The notes under the pieces were generated by a model. It saw only the letters and a list, made by a program, of their open reading frames with translations. It ran no database searches and had not been told where the DNA came from. A stretch of 45,930 bases of DNA from Clostridia bacterium (lineage in GTDB: Bacteria; Bacillota; Clostridia; TANB77; CAG-508): positions 1-45,930 of the forward strand of contig JAAWEA010000059.1 of assembly GCA_022794055.1 (NCBI GenBank), given 5' to 3'. Shown piece after piece: positions 1 through 7,441 of this stretch. The translations under genes were made by a program, and so were the position numbers. Numbering within the stretch: the stretch's first letter is position 1; every line of letters starts with the position of its first letter.

Positions 1-2
1 AT

Positions 3-890
3 ATATTAAAAATAATTTTAATCGATGTTATATTTTTTGCTATATTTATTTTTATAGGGAAAAGATACTATTTAAAAAATATTTTAAAAAATAATATTGT
101 TTATATTAAAAAAATCAAAAAAATGTATAATAAAAAGAAAATTAAAAAATCTAATAAAGTAAAGTCTTATATAAAAAAGGAAATTAAATTAATAATTAAT
201 AATCATGTATATTTTATACAATGTATTATGCCAGTTATAATAATAATGGTTACTATAATATTAAGTGTCTTTTTTGCATTACCAGATATAACAAACTTTA
301 TAGAAAAAGAATTTAATATAGGGGAATCATCTTTAGGCTTGGGATTTATTGGAATAGTATTAGGATTAATACAGATATTTATGACAATTTCAAATATATC
401 AATAAGTTCAATATCTAGAGAAGGAAGGGATGCTATATATATGAAAGCTTTACCAATTGACTATTATAAACAATACATTTATAAAGCAATACCACAAATA
501 ATATTAAATGAAATATTTATTGTTATAATACTTATTTTTATAAGATTAGTATTTTATATGTTTAATTTTGTAAATTTATTATTAACATTTATATTAGCTA
601 GTTTAATAAATGTATTAAATAGTAATTTAATGGTGCTAGTCGATTTATATAGACCAAATTTAAAGTGGAAAGAGTATTATGAGGCAATTTCACAAAACAA
701 TAATAAATTATTTCAATATGTTTTAACAATAATTATTATTTTAGCTTTAGTCTATTTTAAAAATACTTTTTCAGATTTTAAATTAGAGATTGCATGTATT
801 TTAATTATGTCAGTAATTATTACTATAATTCTTATTTTAAATTTTATAGTAAAGAAAAATATAAGAAAATTATATAAAAATGTAAAATAG
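3..890 (+). CDS. ABC transporter permease, C-terminal part (5' end outside window)
   Basis: The frame is open from base 3, 40 codons before the first ATG at 123, so this is the C-terminal portion of a longer gene that starts outside the window. It has a hydrophobic helix at the very start, a basic cytoplasmic-type stretch (around 60-160 nt), then about five membrane helices and a basic tail. The lysine-rich segment followed by KKEIKLIINNHVYFIQCIMP resembles the large ABC-2-type permease subunits of Firmicutes, in which one polypeptide carries two similar membrane halves. Its ATPase partner would lie upstream, outside the window. The substrate cannot be read from sequence. A hairpin follows the stop codon. 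Confidence 0.6.
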   Translation: MLKIILIDVIFFAIFIFIGKRYYLKNILKNNIVYIKKIKKMYNKKKIKKSNKVKSYIKKEIKLIINNHVYFIQCIMPVIIIMVTIILSVFFALPDITNFIEKEFNIGESSLGLGFIGIVLGLIQIFMTISNISISSISREGRDAIYMKALPIDYYKQYIYKAIPQIILNEIFIVIILIFIRLVFYMFNFVNLLLTFILASLINVLNSNLMVLVDLYRPNLKWKEYYEAISQNNNKLFQYVLTIIIILALVYFKNTFSDFKLEIACILIMSVIITIILILNFIVKKNIRKLYKNVK

Positions 891-896
891 TAAATA

Positions 897-924
897 CTCC
901 CTCAAAAGTTTAAATTTGAGGGAG
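897..924. terminator. Bidirectional hairpin between convergent genes
   Basis: A perfect 10-bp stem (897-906 with 915-924, core CTCCCTCAAA) has an 8-nt loop and lies between the convergent permease and J-protein genes. T-rich sequence on both sides is weak. It probably serves both transcripts. Confidence 0.65.
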
Positions 925-925
925 A

Positions 926-1525
926 TTATTTGAATATATTTAAAATAATATTTATAAAAAATTTCAAGGTTTCATTTTTTTCATAGAGTTGGATAAAGTA
1001 ATTTCTGACAAAAGGAATCTGCCATAAAATAAATATAGTAAATACAATGATTAAAAAAGTTATAAATAGTGATATTAAATTTTTTAAAATAGGCTTATAT
1101 TTGTAAATGATATTTCTTGAATTTTTAATATAGTTATTTTGATAGGATAAATTTTCATGAGTATAAGGATTTTTATTATAATTAGAATTATTGTGTATAG
1201 AGTTATTATTTAAATCAATTAGTTTTTGCTTTAATATATTTAAGTTATTTTTTAATTTTAGATTTTCTTGATATAAGTTATTATAATCTGTTATTGAAAC
1301 TTCATTTTTTTTTAATATTAAATCATAATTTTTTCTTTTTTCAGCGTCTGATAAAACTTCATAAGCTTTATTTATTTTTTTTATTTTTTCTTCATATTCT
1401 ATTTTGTTATTTTCTTTTTGTAAATCAGGATGATATTTTTTTACTAAAGTTTTATATGCTTTTTCTATAATTTCTTTAGAAGCATTTTTATTTACTTGTA
1501 AAATATCGTAATAATTTTCTTCCAA
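926..1525 (-). CDS. Membrane-anchored J-domain protein
   Basis: The N-terminal ~65 residues form a J domain (NYYDILQVNKNAS, then KYHPDLQ with the diagnostic HPD) that would stimulate DnaK. An Asn-rich, partly coiled middle follows, then one strong membrane helix near residues 150-175 and a short tail. There is no zinc-finger or peptide-binding C-terminal region, so it is a J-domain-only (class III) protein placed at the membrane. I chose the TTG at 1525, nine bases after AAAGGA. The longer frame to 1534 would put its start directly against that ribosome-binding site. The client is unknown. Confidence 0.75.
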   Translation of the reverse strand: MEENYYDILQVNKNASKEIIEKAYKTLVKKYHPDLQKENNKIEYEEKIKKINKAYEVLSDAEKRKNYDLILKKNEVSITDYNNLYQENLKLKNNLNILKQKLIDLNNNSIHNNSNYNKNPYTHENLSYQNNYIKNSRNIIYKYKPILKNLISLFITFLIIVFTIFILWQIPFVRNYFIQLYEKNETLKFFINIILNIFK

Positions 1526-1654
1526 ATTAATCAATCCTTTCTATATTAAATATATCATAAATATTAATAAAAGAAAATAATATTAAGGCAATCGCCTAAA
1601 ATTTTTAGTATTAACCATTATATAAAAGACTCATATAATAGTTTAGGTGAGAAT

Positions 1655-2500
1655 ATGAAATTAGGATTAAGTTTATCTGGTGGAGGAGTAAAAGGAGCAG
1701 CACATATTGGAGTATTAAAAGCTTTAGAAGAAAATAATGTAAAAATAGATTATATAGGAGGTACTTCATCAGGAAGTATTGTAGCAACATTATATGCTGC
1801 TGGATTTCCTCCAGACAAAATTTATGAAATATTTAAAAAATATTGCAAAAAAATTAAATATATAGAGGGGAAAAATGTATTAAAATTAATATTTGGTCTA
1901 ATAACAACAGGGAAAATAAAAATAGATGGTATGAATTCAGGAAAATCAATTTATAAATTAATTAATAAAGTATGTAATGAAAAAAATATAAAGTATATTT
2001 CAGATATTAAGTTTCCTCTAGTAATTCCAAGTGTTAATATGAATACAGGAGAAGTTATTTGTTTTACTTCTAAAAATATAAGAGGATTTTCAGATAATAC
2101 TATTTTTAATAATGATGCTTCAATAGGAAAAGCTGTTGAAGCAAGTTGCAGTTTTCCAATTATATTTTCTCCTTGCAATTATAATAATATTAAATTGTTA
2201 GATGGAGGAATTAGAGAGAATTCGCCATGGAGAGAAGTAAAATTATTGGGAGCAGATAAAGTTATAAATGTTATATTCGAAAGTGAAATAGATTATAAAT
2301 GTTGTGATAATTTTATAGATGTAGCTGTACGTTCATTTGATTTAATGAAAGAAGAACTTTTTAAATATGAAATTGAGGGGACAGATTATTTAATTAAATT
2401 AAAAAGTAAAAAAGTATCACTTTTAGATATGAGTAAAATAGAAGAGTTTTATCAACTTGGATATAATGAGACAAAGAAGATGATAAACAAATTAAAATAG
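1655..2500 (+). CDS. Patatin-like phospholipase / serine esterase
   Basis: This 281-residue protein has the patatin hallmarks: the glycine-rich oxyanion loop LSGGGVKGAAHIGVL at residues 6-20, the nucleophile elbow GTSSGS near 36-41, and the DGG motif with the catalytic Asp near residue 188. It therefore carries the Ser-Asp dyad of bacterial RssA/YlbK-type patatins and probably hydrolyses acyl esters of membrane lipids. No signal peptide is seen, so it is likely cytoplasmic. The following gene starts about 75 bp downstream and has its own strong ribosome-binding site. The physiological substrate cannot be told from sequence. Confidence 0.88.
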   Translation: MKLGLSLSGGGVKGAAHIGVLKALEENNVKIDYIGGTSSGSIVATLYAAGFPPDKIYEIFKKYCKKIKYIEGKNVLKLIFGLITTGKIKIDGMNSGKSIYKLINKVCNEKNIKYISDIKFPLVIPSVNMNTGEVICFTSKNIRGFSDNTIFNNDASIGKAVEASCSFPIIFSPCNYNNIKLLDGGIRENSPWREVKLLGADKVINVIFESEIDYKCCDNFIDVAVRSFDLMKEELFKYEIEGTDYLIKLKSKKVSLLDMSKIEEFYQLGYNETKKMINKLK

Positions 2501-2574
2501 TAGAAATATATTTTAGTTCTATTTTGGACAAGAAATTAATAATAATGAATAAACAAAACTTTAAGGAGGAAATT

Positions 2575-3099
2575 ATGAAAAATAAAAAAGTTATTACATC
2601 ATTTATTATTTTAGTTGTTATTATTTTATTAGTTGGCTTTTTTGCTATTAAATATGTAAAAAACAAGAAGCAAGAAGAAATACAAGAGGAGTATATTCCA
2701 GAGGAGGAAATATCTGAGGAACAACTTAGAGAAACAATTGTTAGTCTGTATTTTCCAGATAAAGAAACAGATTCATTAAAACCTGAAGCTAGAATGGTTA
2801 ATGTAAAGGAATTAATTCAATCTCCATATAATATTTTAATAGAACTATTAATAGCAGGTCCAAAAAATGAAAAGCTAAAATCAGTTTTTCCAGAAAATAC
2901 AAAATTATTGAATTCATCAATTGAGGGAGATTGTTTAACTTTAGACTTTTCAAGTGAGATTTTAAATTATAATAAAGAAAATGTAAAAACAAAAGAAAAT
3001 CTTAGTACATCTATCAAAAATACCATGACAGAGCTTACAGAAGTGAATAAAGTAAAAATACTTATTAATGGTCAGCCAAATGAAGAATTCCCAGACTAA
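2575..3099 (+). CDS. GerMN-domain membrane protein
   Basis: The ATG at 2575 follows AAGGAGG at an ideal distance; the frame extends further upstream but without a ribosome-binding site. The 174-residue product has an N-terminal membrane anchor (residues ~5-25), an acidic linker, and a C-terminal domain with the GerMN pattern: VSLYFPD, then LLIAGPKNEKLKSVFPENTKL, a LDFS strand, and a final VNKVKILINGQPNEE. The domain occurs in GerM (spore germination) and in lipoproteins. No lipobox Cys is present, so a helix anchors it. A role in sporulation or the cell envelope is inferred from the family only. Confidence 0.8.
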   Translation: MKNKKVITSFIILVVIILLVGFFAIKYVKNKKQEEIQEEYIPEEEISEEQLRETIVSLYFPDKETDSLKPEARMVNVKELIQSPYNILIELLIAGPKNEKLKSVFPENTKLLNSSIEGDCLTLDFSSEILNYNKENVKTKENLSTSIKNTMTELTEVNKVKILINGQPNEEFPD

Positions 3100-3118
3100 T
3101 GTCCTAAATAGGACATTA
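3097..3118. terminator. Palindromic hairpin shared by two convergent stop codons
   Basis: A 9-bp perfect stem (TAATGTCCT at 3097-3105 with AGGACATTA at 3110-3118) has a 4-nt loop. The TAA of the GerMN gene forms the left edge and the TAA of the minus-strand small gene forms the right edge. U-runs are short on both sides, so termination strength is uncertain. Confidence 0.5.
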
Positions 3119-3328
3119 CTTAAGAATTTTGTACAATTTTATATATTTCATGAATCCATTAAAATTTCGTAAAAAGTGTTCTACTTCATTTAAAGAACAT
3201 AATGTATTCTTTTTGCAACTTTTAAAACTTAGTTTTTTCTTTTTTGGTGGACATTTTTTAGGAGAAGGTTTTTTATCTTCTCTTTTTTTTATTAAATTAT
3301 TATTTTCACATCTATATAAATTTGGCAT
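3116..3328 (-). CDS. Small basic cysteine-containing protein, function unknown
   Basis: This is a 70-residue product with start ATG at 3328 preceded by GAAAGGA at a good distance. It is very Lys-rich and contains four Cys (CENN, KKCPPKKKK, KSCKK, TLCSL). The reading frame on the opposite strand (3129-3380) has no ribosome-binding site and looks like an accidental product of the Lys codons, so I prefer this one. Clustered Cys and Lys could mean nucleic-acid or metal binding, but no family is recognised. Confidence 0.5.
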   Translation of the reverse strand: MPNLYRCENNNLIKKREDKKPSPKKCPPKKKKLSFKSCKKNTLCSLNEVEHFLRNFNGFMKYIKLYKILK

Positions 3329-3357
3329 AATTATTCCTTTCTTACTAACACGTATAC

Positions 3358-3386
3358 TTGTTTTTGTTTATATTATATAGTATAAT
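3358..3386 (+). promoter_or_regulatory. Sigma-A-type promoter for trmN6-rsmI
   Basis: TTGTTT at 3358-3363, a 17-bp spacer, and TATAAT at 3381-3386 lie 24 bp before the ATG of the methyltransferase gene. Confidence 0.55.
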
Positions 3387-3410
3387 ATTTTTCATAAGGA
3401 AGTTACAAAA

Positions 3411-4154
3411 ATGAATGTAGAATTAAAAGAAAATGAAAGAGTAGATGATTTAGAATTTAATAATTTAAAAATTATTCAAAATGAAAAATGGTTTTGTTTT
3501 GGAATAGATGCTGTACTACTTTCTGATTTTGCTAAAAACATAAAAAAAGATTCCATGGTTATGGATTTAGGAACAGGTACAGGTATTATTTCTATTTTAT
3601 TATGTGAAAAAACTAACCTAAAGAAAATAATAGGAGTAGAAGTACAAGAAGAAGTATATAATATGGCATGTAGAAATAGTAAGTTGAATAATTTAGAAAA
3701 TAAATTTGAAGTAATTAATCAAAATATTTTAAATTTAAAAGATATGTATAAAAATAATTCATTAGATGTAATTGTAACAAATCCACCATATAAAAAAATA
3801 AATACAGGTGTTGTAAATTATGAAGAAAAAAAATTAATTTCAAGACATGAAATTTTAGCAAATCTAGAAGATTATATTAATATATCAAGTAGTTTATTGA
3901 AGGATAAAGGAGAGTTTTATATGGTACATAGACCAGATAGATTAGTTGATATTTTAGAAAATATGAGAAAATATAAATTAGAGCCAAAAGAAATAAAACT
4001 TGTTTATTCTCGTAGTAATCAACCTCCTAAATTAGTTTTAATTAAAGGAGTAAAAAATGGAAAAGCATTTTTAAAATTTAGAGAGAATTTATATATTTAT
4101 AATAAAAATGGTGAATATACAGATGAAATTTTGAAAATTTATAATAAAAATTAA
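3411..4154 (+). CDS. N6-adenine methyltransferase, TrmN6/YabB type
   Basis: This 247-residue SAM-dependent methyltransferase has motif I at about residues 54-64 (VMDLGTGTGIISILL), an acidic motif II (GVEVQEEV) and the catalytic NPPY tetrapeptide in VTNPPYKK near residues 125-128, typical of exocyclic amino-group methylation of adenine. The closest characterised family is tRNA1(Val) A37 N6-methyltransferase. Position supports this: Firmicutes commonly keep yabB, rsmI and abrB together, as here. RsmI starts 16 bp downstream in the same operon. The substrate is inferred from the family. Confidence 0.85.
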   Translation: MNVELKENERVDDLEFNNLKIIQNEKWFCFGIDAVLLSDFAKNIKKDSMVMDLGTGTGIISILLCEKTNLKKIIGVEVQEEVYNMACRNSKLNNLENKFEVINQNILNLKDMYKNNSLDVIVTNPPYKKINTGVVNYEEKKLISRHEILANLEDYINISSSLLKDKGEFYMVHRPDRLVDILENMRKYKLEPKEIKLVYSRSNQPPKLVLIKGVKNGKAFLKFRENLYIYNKNGEYTDEILKIYNKN

Positions 4155-4170
4155 GAAGAGAGGTTAAAAG

Positions 4171-4995
4171 ATGGAAGCAGGAATATTATATATTGTTGCG
4201 ACACCAATAGGAAATTTAGAAGATATTACTTTAAGGGCGATTAGAATTTTAAAAGAAGTAGATTTAATAGCAGCAGAAGATACAAGACACACATTAAAGT
4301 TATTAAATCATTTACAAATTTCAAAACCACTTATTAGTTATCATAGACATAATGAAGATGCTAAATCGGATATTTTAATTCAGAAATTAGAAGAAGGAAA
4401 AAGTATAGCTTTAGTTTCAGATGCAGGGACTCCTGGAATTTGTGATCCAGGTGAAAAGATTATAAAGAAATGTATAGATTTGAATATTAGAATTATTCCA
4501 ATTCCAGGAGCGTCAGCAATGATTAATTCATTAATTTGTTCAGGCATGGATACAAAAGAATTTACATTTTTAGGATTTTTACCACTAAATAAAAAGCTGA
4601 GAAAAAGAAAATTAGAAGAAATTCAAAAATCAAATAAAACGATTATTATTTATGAGGCTCCTCATAAAATAGAAAGTACACTAAAAGATTTAAAACAGAT
4701 ATTAGATAGTAATAGAAAAATAACTTTAGCAAGAGAAATAACAAAAATTCATGAGGAATTTATAAGAGGAAATATAGACGAATTATTACAAAATATAGAT
4801 AATTTAAAAGGAGAAATGGTACTTATTATAGATGGATGCCAAGAAATAAACAATGAAAAAAAATGGGATACAATTTCTTTAGAAGAACATTATCTATTTT
4901 ATGAAAATCAAGGATTTGATAAAAAAGATATAATTAAAAAAATTGCAAAGGATAAAAATATGACTAAGAATGAAATTTACCAAAAATTTATATAA
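4171..4995 (+). CDS. rsmI: 16S rRNA (cytidine1402-2'-O)-methyltransferase RsmI
   Basis: This 274-residue protein belongs to the tetrapyrrole-methylase-fold family. It shows LYIVATPIGNLEDIT at the N terminus, AEDTRHT at ~36-42, the SAM-binding VSDAGTPGICDPG at ~90-102, and IPIPGASA at ~113-120. All are RsmI signatures. It adds a 2'-O-methyl to C1402 in the ribosomal decoding centre. The start follows AGAAGAGAGG. It is the second gene of the operon with the TrmN6-like methyltransferase, both RNA-modifying. A strong terminator follows. Confidence 0.95.
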   Translation: MEAGILYIVATPIGNLEDITLRAIRILKEVDLIAAEDTRHTLKLLNHLQISKPLISYHRHNEDAKSDILIQKLEEGKSIALVSDAGTPGICDPGEKIIKKCIDLNIRIIPIPGASAMINSLICSGMDTKEFTFLGFLPLNKKLRKRKLEEIQKSNKTIIIYEAPHKIESTLKDLKQILDSNRKITLAREITKIHEEFIRGNIDELLQNIDNLKGEMVLIIDGCQEINNEKKWDTISLEEHYLFYENQGFDKKDIIKKIAKDKNMTKNEIYQKFI

Positions 4996-5000
4996 AAAAA

Positions 5001-5039
5001 TAAAATCAATACATTTTTGTATTGATTTTATTTTTTATT
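5001..5039. terminator. Bidirectional intrinsic terminator, rsmI / abrB
   Basis: A 13-bp perfect stem (5001-5013 with 5018-5030) has a TTTT loop, followed by a T-run on the plus strand and preceded by an A-run that serves the minus strand. It ends two convergent transcripts. Confidence 0.85.
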
Positions 5040-5298
5040 TTTTGAAATTTTCATCGTGTAAATTAGCAAGATTAGTTGAGCATTTTTCGCATATCAATTT
5101 ACCTTTGAATTCTATTAAATTTTTTGTACTACCACAAAAAATGCAGTTAGGTTCGAATTTTTTTAGAACTATAGAAGAACCATCTACATATATCTCAATA
5201 GGATCTTTTTCAACAATATTAAATTGATTTCTAATTTCTATTGGGATGACAACTCTTCCTAATTCATCAACTCTTCTAATAATTCCTGTTGCTTTCAT
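5035..5298 (-). CDS. abrB: AbrB-family transition-state regulator with zinc-ribbon tail
   Basis: This 87-residue protein has the SpoVT/AbrB swapped-hairpin DNA-binding domain at residues 1-45 (MKATGIIRRVDELGRVVIPI; then DPIEIYVDG). The C-terminal half carries CxxC...CxxC (CIFCGS and CEKC), a probable zinc ribbon common in clostridial members and absent from Bacillus subtilis AbrB. AbrB-type proteins repress post-exponential genes. The start ATG follows AAAGGAGG. It is divergent from spmA, so the 131-bp gap contains both promoters. Placement next to rsmI is conserved in Firmicutes. Confidence 0.92.
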   Translation of the reverse strand: MKATGIIRRVDELGRVVIPIEIRNQFNIVEKDPIEIYVDGSSIVLKKFEPNCIFCGSTKNLIEFKGKLICEKCSTNLANLHDENFKK

Positions 5299-5429
5299 AG
5301 TTTGCCTCCTTTAATGTTACTTTTTACAATACCAATTTTATTAAAGCTAATATATCACAAATAGTTGATATGGTCAATTAAAAAGTAATAAAAAATTGAA
5401 ATAAATCATAAATTTACATAGGTGATTTC

Positions 5430-6009
5430 ATGTTAAATATAGTTTGGCCAGTTTTTATCATTATATCTATAATTTTTGCAATTTTATCTGGAAATATAGG
5501 AAGTTTAAATACTGCTATATTACAAAGCACAGATACTGCTGTTAATTTATGTCTTACTCTAATTGGAACAATGTGTTTATGGAGTGGAGTAATGAAAATT
5601 GCGAGTAATACATCTGTTATTAAAAAAATAACTTATATTATAAATCCGTTAATTAGATTTTTATTTCCACGTTTAAAGAAAGGGAGTAAGGTTTATAAAG
5701 AAATATCTATGAATATAGTTGCGAATATTTTAGGCCTTGGAAATGCTGCAACACCATTGCGGAATAAAAGCAATGAAATCAATGCAAGAAGAAAATTCAA
5801 AAAAAGACACATTAACAAATGAAATGGCTATTTTTATAGTTTTGAATACAGCATCAATTCAAATTATTCCAACTACAGTTATTGCTATTAGAAATTCTTT
5901 AGGCTCTGTAAATCCTACATCAATTATTTTCCCTGTTTGGATATCAACGATTTGTGCAGCCATAGCTGGTATTACAGCAACAAGAATATTTATTAAATTA
6001 GGAAAATAG
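5430..6009 (+). CDS. spmA: Spore maturation protein A, complete only with a +1 shift at a CGG codon
   Basis: SpmA is a nucleoside-recognition-domain membrane protein involved in spore core dehydration, acting with SpmB. Codons 1-110 (5430-5759) encode the N-terminal half ending in GLGNAATPL. Frame 0 then reads CGG (5760-5762) and 19 unrelated codons to a stop at 5822. Skipping C5760 gives GIKAMKSMQEE and continues as normal SpmA (IQIIPTTVIAIR) to 6009. The joined product is 192 residues, close to the ~196 of B. subtilis SpmA. The start follows AGGTGA. SpmB starts 14 bp downstream. Both halves are well conserved, which argues against an old pseudogene. See the frameshift finding. Confidence 0.88.
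5760..5763 (+). other. Putative +1 frameshift site, quadruplet CGGA, in spmA
   Basis: Frame 0 reads TTG-CGG-AAT; +1 reads TTG-(C)-GGA-ATA and gives the Leu-Gly-Ile expected in SpmA. No homopolymer lies at the site. No prfB-like upstream Shine-Dalgarno element is present, and the zero-frame stop is 57 bases downstream. Confidence 0.7.
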
Positions 6010-6023
6010 GAGAGAAACTTTAA

Positions 6024-6555
6024 GTGAAATTAATTGAATTTTTGTCTAATTTGGCTATGCCAACAATTATTATTTTAATTGTTATTTTTGGAGTAATTGA
6101 AAAAAAGAAAGTTTTTGATGTTTTTTTAGATGGAGCAAAAGAAGGCATAGGAGTAATTTTTAGTATTTTTCCTACTTTAGTAGGACTATTTGTGGCAATA
6201 GGGGCATTAAGAAGCTCTGGAATTATGGATATGATTAGTAATTTTTTAACACCAATTTTGCAGTTTGTTAATTTTCCAACAGAGGTTTTACCATTAGCAT
6301 TAATTAGACCAATTTCTGGTAGTAGTTCTATTGCCATTGCAACAGATATAATGAAAAATTTTGGTGTAGATTCTAATATTGGATTAATTACATCAGTTAT
6401 AATGGGATCAACTGAAACTACAGTTTATACTATAGCAGTTTATACAAGTGCAGTTGGCATTAAAAAAACAAGATTTGTTTTATGGGCAGCTTTAATTGCT
6501 GATTTTGTAGGAATAGTTACTAGTATAATTGTATGTAATGTTTTAATTCGGTTAG
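6024..6555 (+). CDS. spmB: Spore maturation protein B, probably ending through a +1 shift at its last codon
   Basis: The GTG start follows AGGAGAG. The nucleoside-recognition/Gate-type membrane protein shows the SpmB signature PLALIRPISGSSS near residues 91-103 and GSTETTVYTIAVY near 132-144. Frame 0 continues through an in-frame CGG (6549-6551) to a stop at 6566, adding RLVGQ. If CGG behaves as in spmA, C6549 is skipped and GGT-TAG ends the protein as CNVLIG, 176 residues. That resembles the known B. subtilis ending, as I recall it, in which a Gly follows a hydrophobic stretch, and it puts the stop immediately before a hairpin that begins at 6556. The zero-frame end at 6566 would run into that hairpin. 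Gene identity is secure; the end is inferred. Confidence 0.9.
6549..6552 (+). other. Putative +1 frameshift site, quadruplet CGGT, at the end of spmB
   Basis: Frame 0 reads ATT-CGG-TTA; +1 reads ATT-(C)-GGT-TAG, that is Gly then stop. It is one of only three in-frame CGG codons in the window. Confidence 0.55.
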
Positions 6556-6587
6556 TTGGTCAATAGGGAGAATCCTTTTTGACCCAA
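6556..6587 (+). terminator. Hairpin directly after the +1-frame stop of spmB
   Basis: TTGGTCAA (6556-6563) pairs with TTGACCCAA (6579-6587) apart from one extra base, with an inner GGA/TCC pairing. A T-run lies inside the 3' part of the loop rather than after the stem, so termination is uncertain. A near-copy follows the virD4-like gene at 40956. Confidence 0.4.
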
Positions 6588-6656
6588 ATTAACGAGGATA
6601 ACAGATAGTATTATAGTGTCAAAATGAATGTGTCGATTTTTGTCGTAATTTTCTTG

Positions 6657-6685
6657 TTGACTTTTTATGGAAAGTAGTGTAAAAT
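6657..6685 (+). promoter_or_regulatory. Strong sigma-A-type promoter for a small peptide
   Basis: TTGACT at 6657-6662, an exact 17-bp spacer, and TAAAAT at 6680-6685 lie 24 bp before the ATG of the 32-residue reading frame. Confidence 0.7.
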
Positions 6686-6709
6686 AAAAACACATCAAGA
6701 GGAGGCTAT

Positions 6710-6808
6710 ATGATTTTTAAAATTATTTTATTTATATCAATTTTTTTGATAGTAAAAAAAATTATTGCTAAAAGATTAGCAATAGAAATTTTAAATCAAA
6801 TTAATTAA
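6710..6808 (+). CDS. 32-residue membrane micropeptide, function unknown
   Basis: A short frame has an unusually strong AGAGGAGG ribosome-binding site six bases before ATG and a near-consensus promoter just upstream. The product has a single hydrophobic helix (MIFKIILFISIFLIV) followed by a basic amphipathic tail (KKIIAKRLAIEILNQIN). This layout resembles small membrane regulators or type I toxin-like peptides, but no antisense RNA is evident from the sequence and no homologue is recognised. Expression signals are the main evidence that it is real. Confidence 0.6.
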   Translation: MIFKIILFISIFLIVKKIIAKRLAIEILNQIN

Positions 6809-6818
6809 GTTTTTAATC

Positions 6819-6935
6819 TTGTAGGGAAAATATATCCCCTAATCCCCCAAATCTATATTTTAAATATTATTATGAATGAAAGTTTTTTCAAGTTGTCCCA
6901 CAATTTATCTTTCTTCTAACATATTTTCCCTACAA
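6819..6935. repeat. Perfect 15-bp inverted repeat with 87-bp spacer
   Basis: TTGTAGGGAAAATAT (6819-6833) is exactly complementary to ATATTTTCCCTACAA (6921-6935). It lies between the micropeptide and rlmH. The interior contains C-rich runs (6836-6848) and no gene. It could be the stem of a structured RNA or the ends of a very small non-autonomous element. Confidence 0.6.
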
Positions 6936-6948
6936 TTTATATAAATTA

Positions 6949-7428
6949 TTATTTATGATAAGTTTCACCATTAGAAATTTTAAATGACCTAAATAATTGT
7001 TCTAGCAAAAAAATTCTAATTAATTGATGTGGAAATGTCATTTTAGAAAAACAAACTTTTTGATTAGAAAGGTTTAATATATTTTCAGATAGACCTAAAG
7101 AACCACCAATTATAAAAGTAATTTGACTAGATATCATAGAAATATTCTCAATATTTTTAGAAAATTCTTCAGATGAAAAATTTTTTCCTTTTAAATCTAG
7201 GCTAATTATGTAAGAGTCTTTTTTTAAGTGATTAATGATGTTATTACATTCTTTTATTTTAATTTCATTTTCTATGTTAATATTAGATTTATCAGGAATT
7301 TTTTCATCAGGTAGTTCTAATATATTTAATTTGCAATATTTTGATAATCTTTTTGAGTATTCATCAATTGCATCTTTAAAGAATTTTTCTTTTATTTTAC
7401 CAATACATAATATATTAATTGTTAACAT
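6949..7428 (-). CDS. rlmH: 23S rRNA (pseudouridine1915-N3)-methyltransferase RlmH
   Basis: This 159-residue SPOUT methyltransferase matches RlmH over its whole usual length: INILCIGKIKEKFFKDAIDEY at the start, the SAM-binding FIIGGSLGLSE near residues 104-114, and the C-terminal MTFPHQLIRIFLLEQLFR plus NGETYHK. It methylates pseudouridine 1915 in helix 69 of 23S rRNA. It is the last gene of the minus-strand group murA-yycJ-rlmH, 13 bp after yycJ. Confidence 0.97.
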   Translation of the reverse strand: MLTINILCIGKIKEKFFKDAIDEYSKRLSKYCKLNILELPDEKIPDKSNINIENEIKIKECNNIINHLKKDSYIISLDLKGKNFSSEEFSKNIENISMISSQITFIIGGSLGLSENILNLSNQKVCFSKMTFPHQLIRIFLLEQLFRSFKISNGETYHK

Positions 7429-7441
7429 TTAATTTCCTACT

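Noticed and set aside
3129..3380. Plus-strand 83-residue frame opposite the small Cys/Lys-rich gene
   Set aside because: It lacks a ribosome-binding site and its Phe/Leu-rich composition is what an antisense of Lys-rich coding gives.
5730..5770. prfB-style programmed frameshift with upstream Shine-Dalgarno and slippery stop
   Set aside because: No AGGGGG-like element three bases upstream and no stop codon at the site in any of the three cases.
5822..6009. Two separate genes within spmA
   Set aside because: The second frame has no ribosome-binding site and continues the SpmA family sequence exactly from the break, so it is one gene.
6625..6645. Pair of Spo0A boxes upstream of the micropeptide (TGTCGAT, TGTCGTA)
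   Set aside because: Each differs from the core consensus by one or two bases, and such matches are expected by chance.
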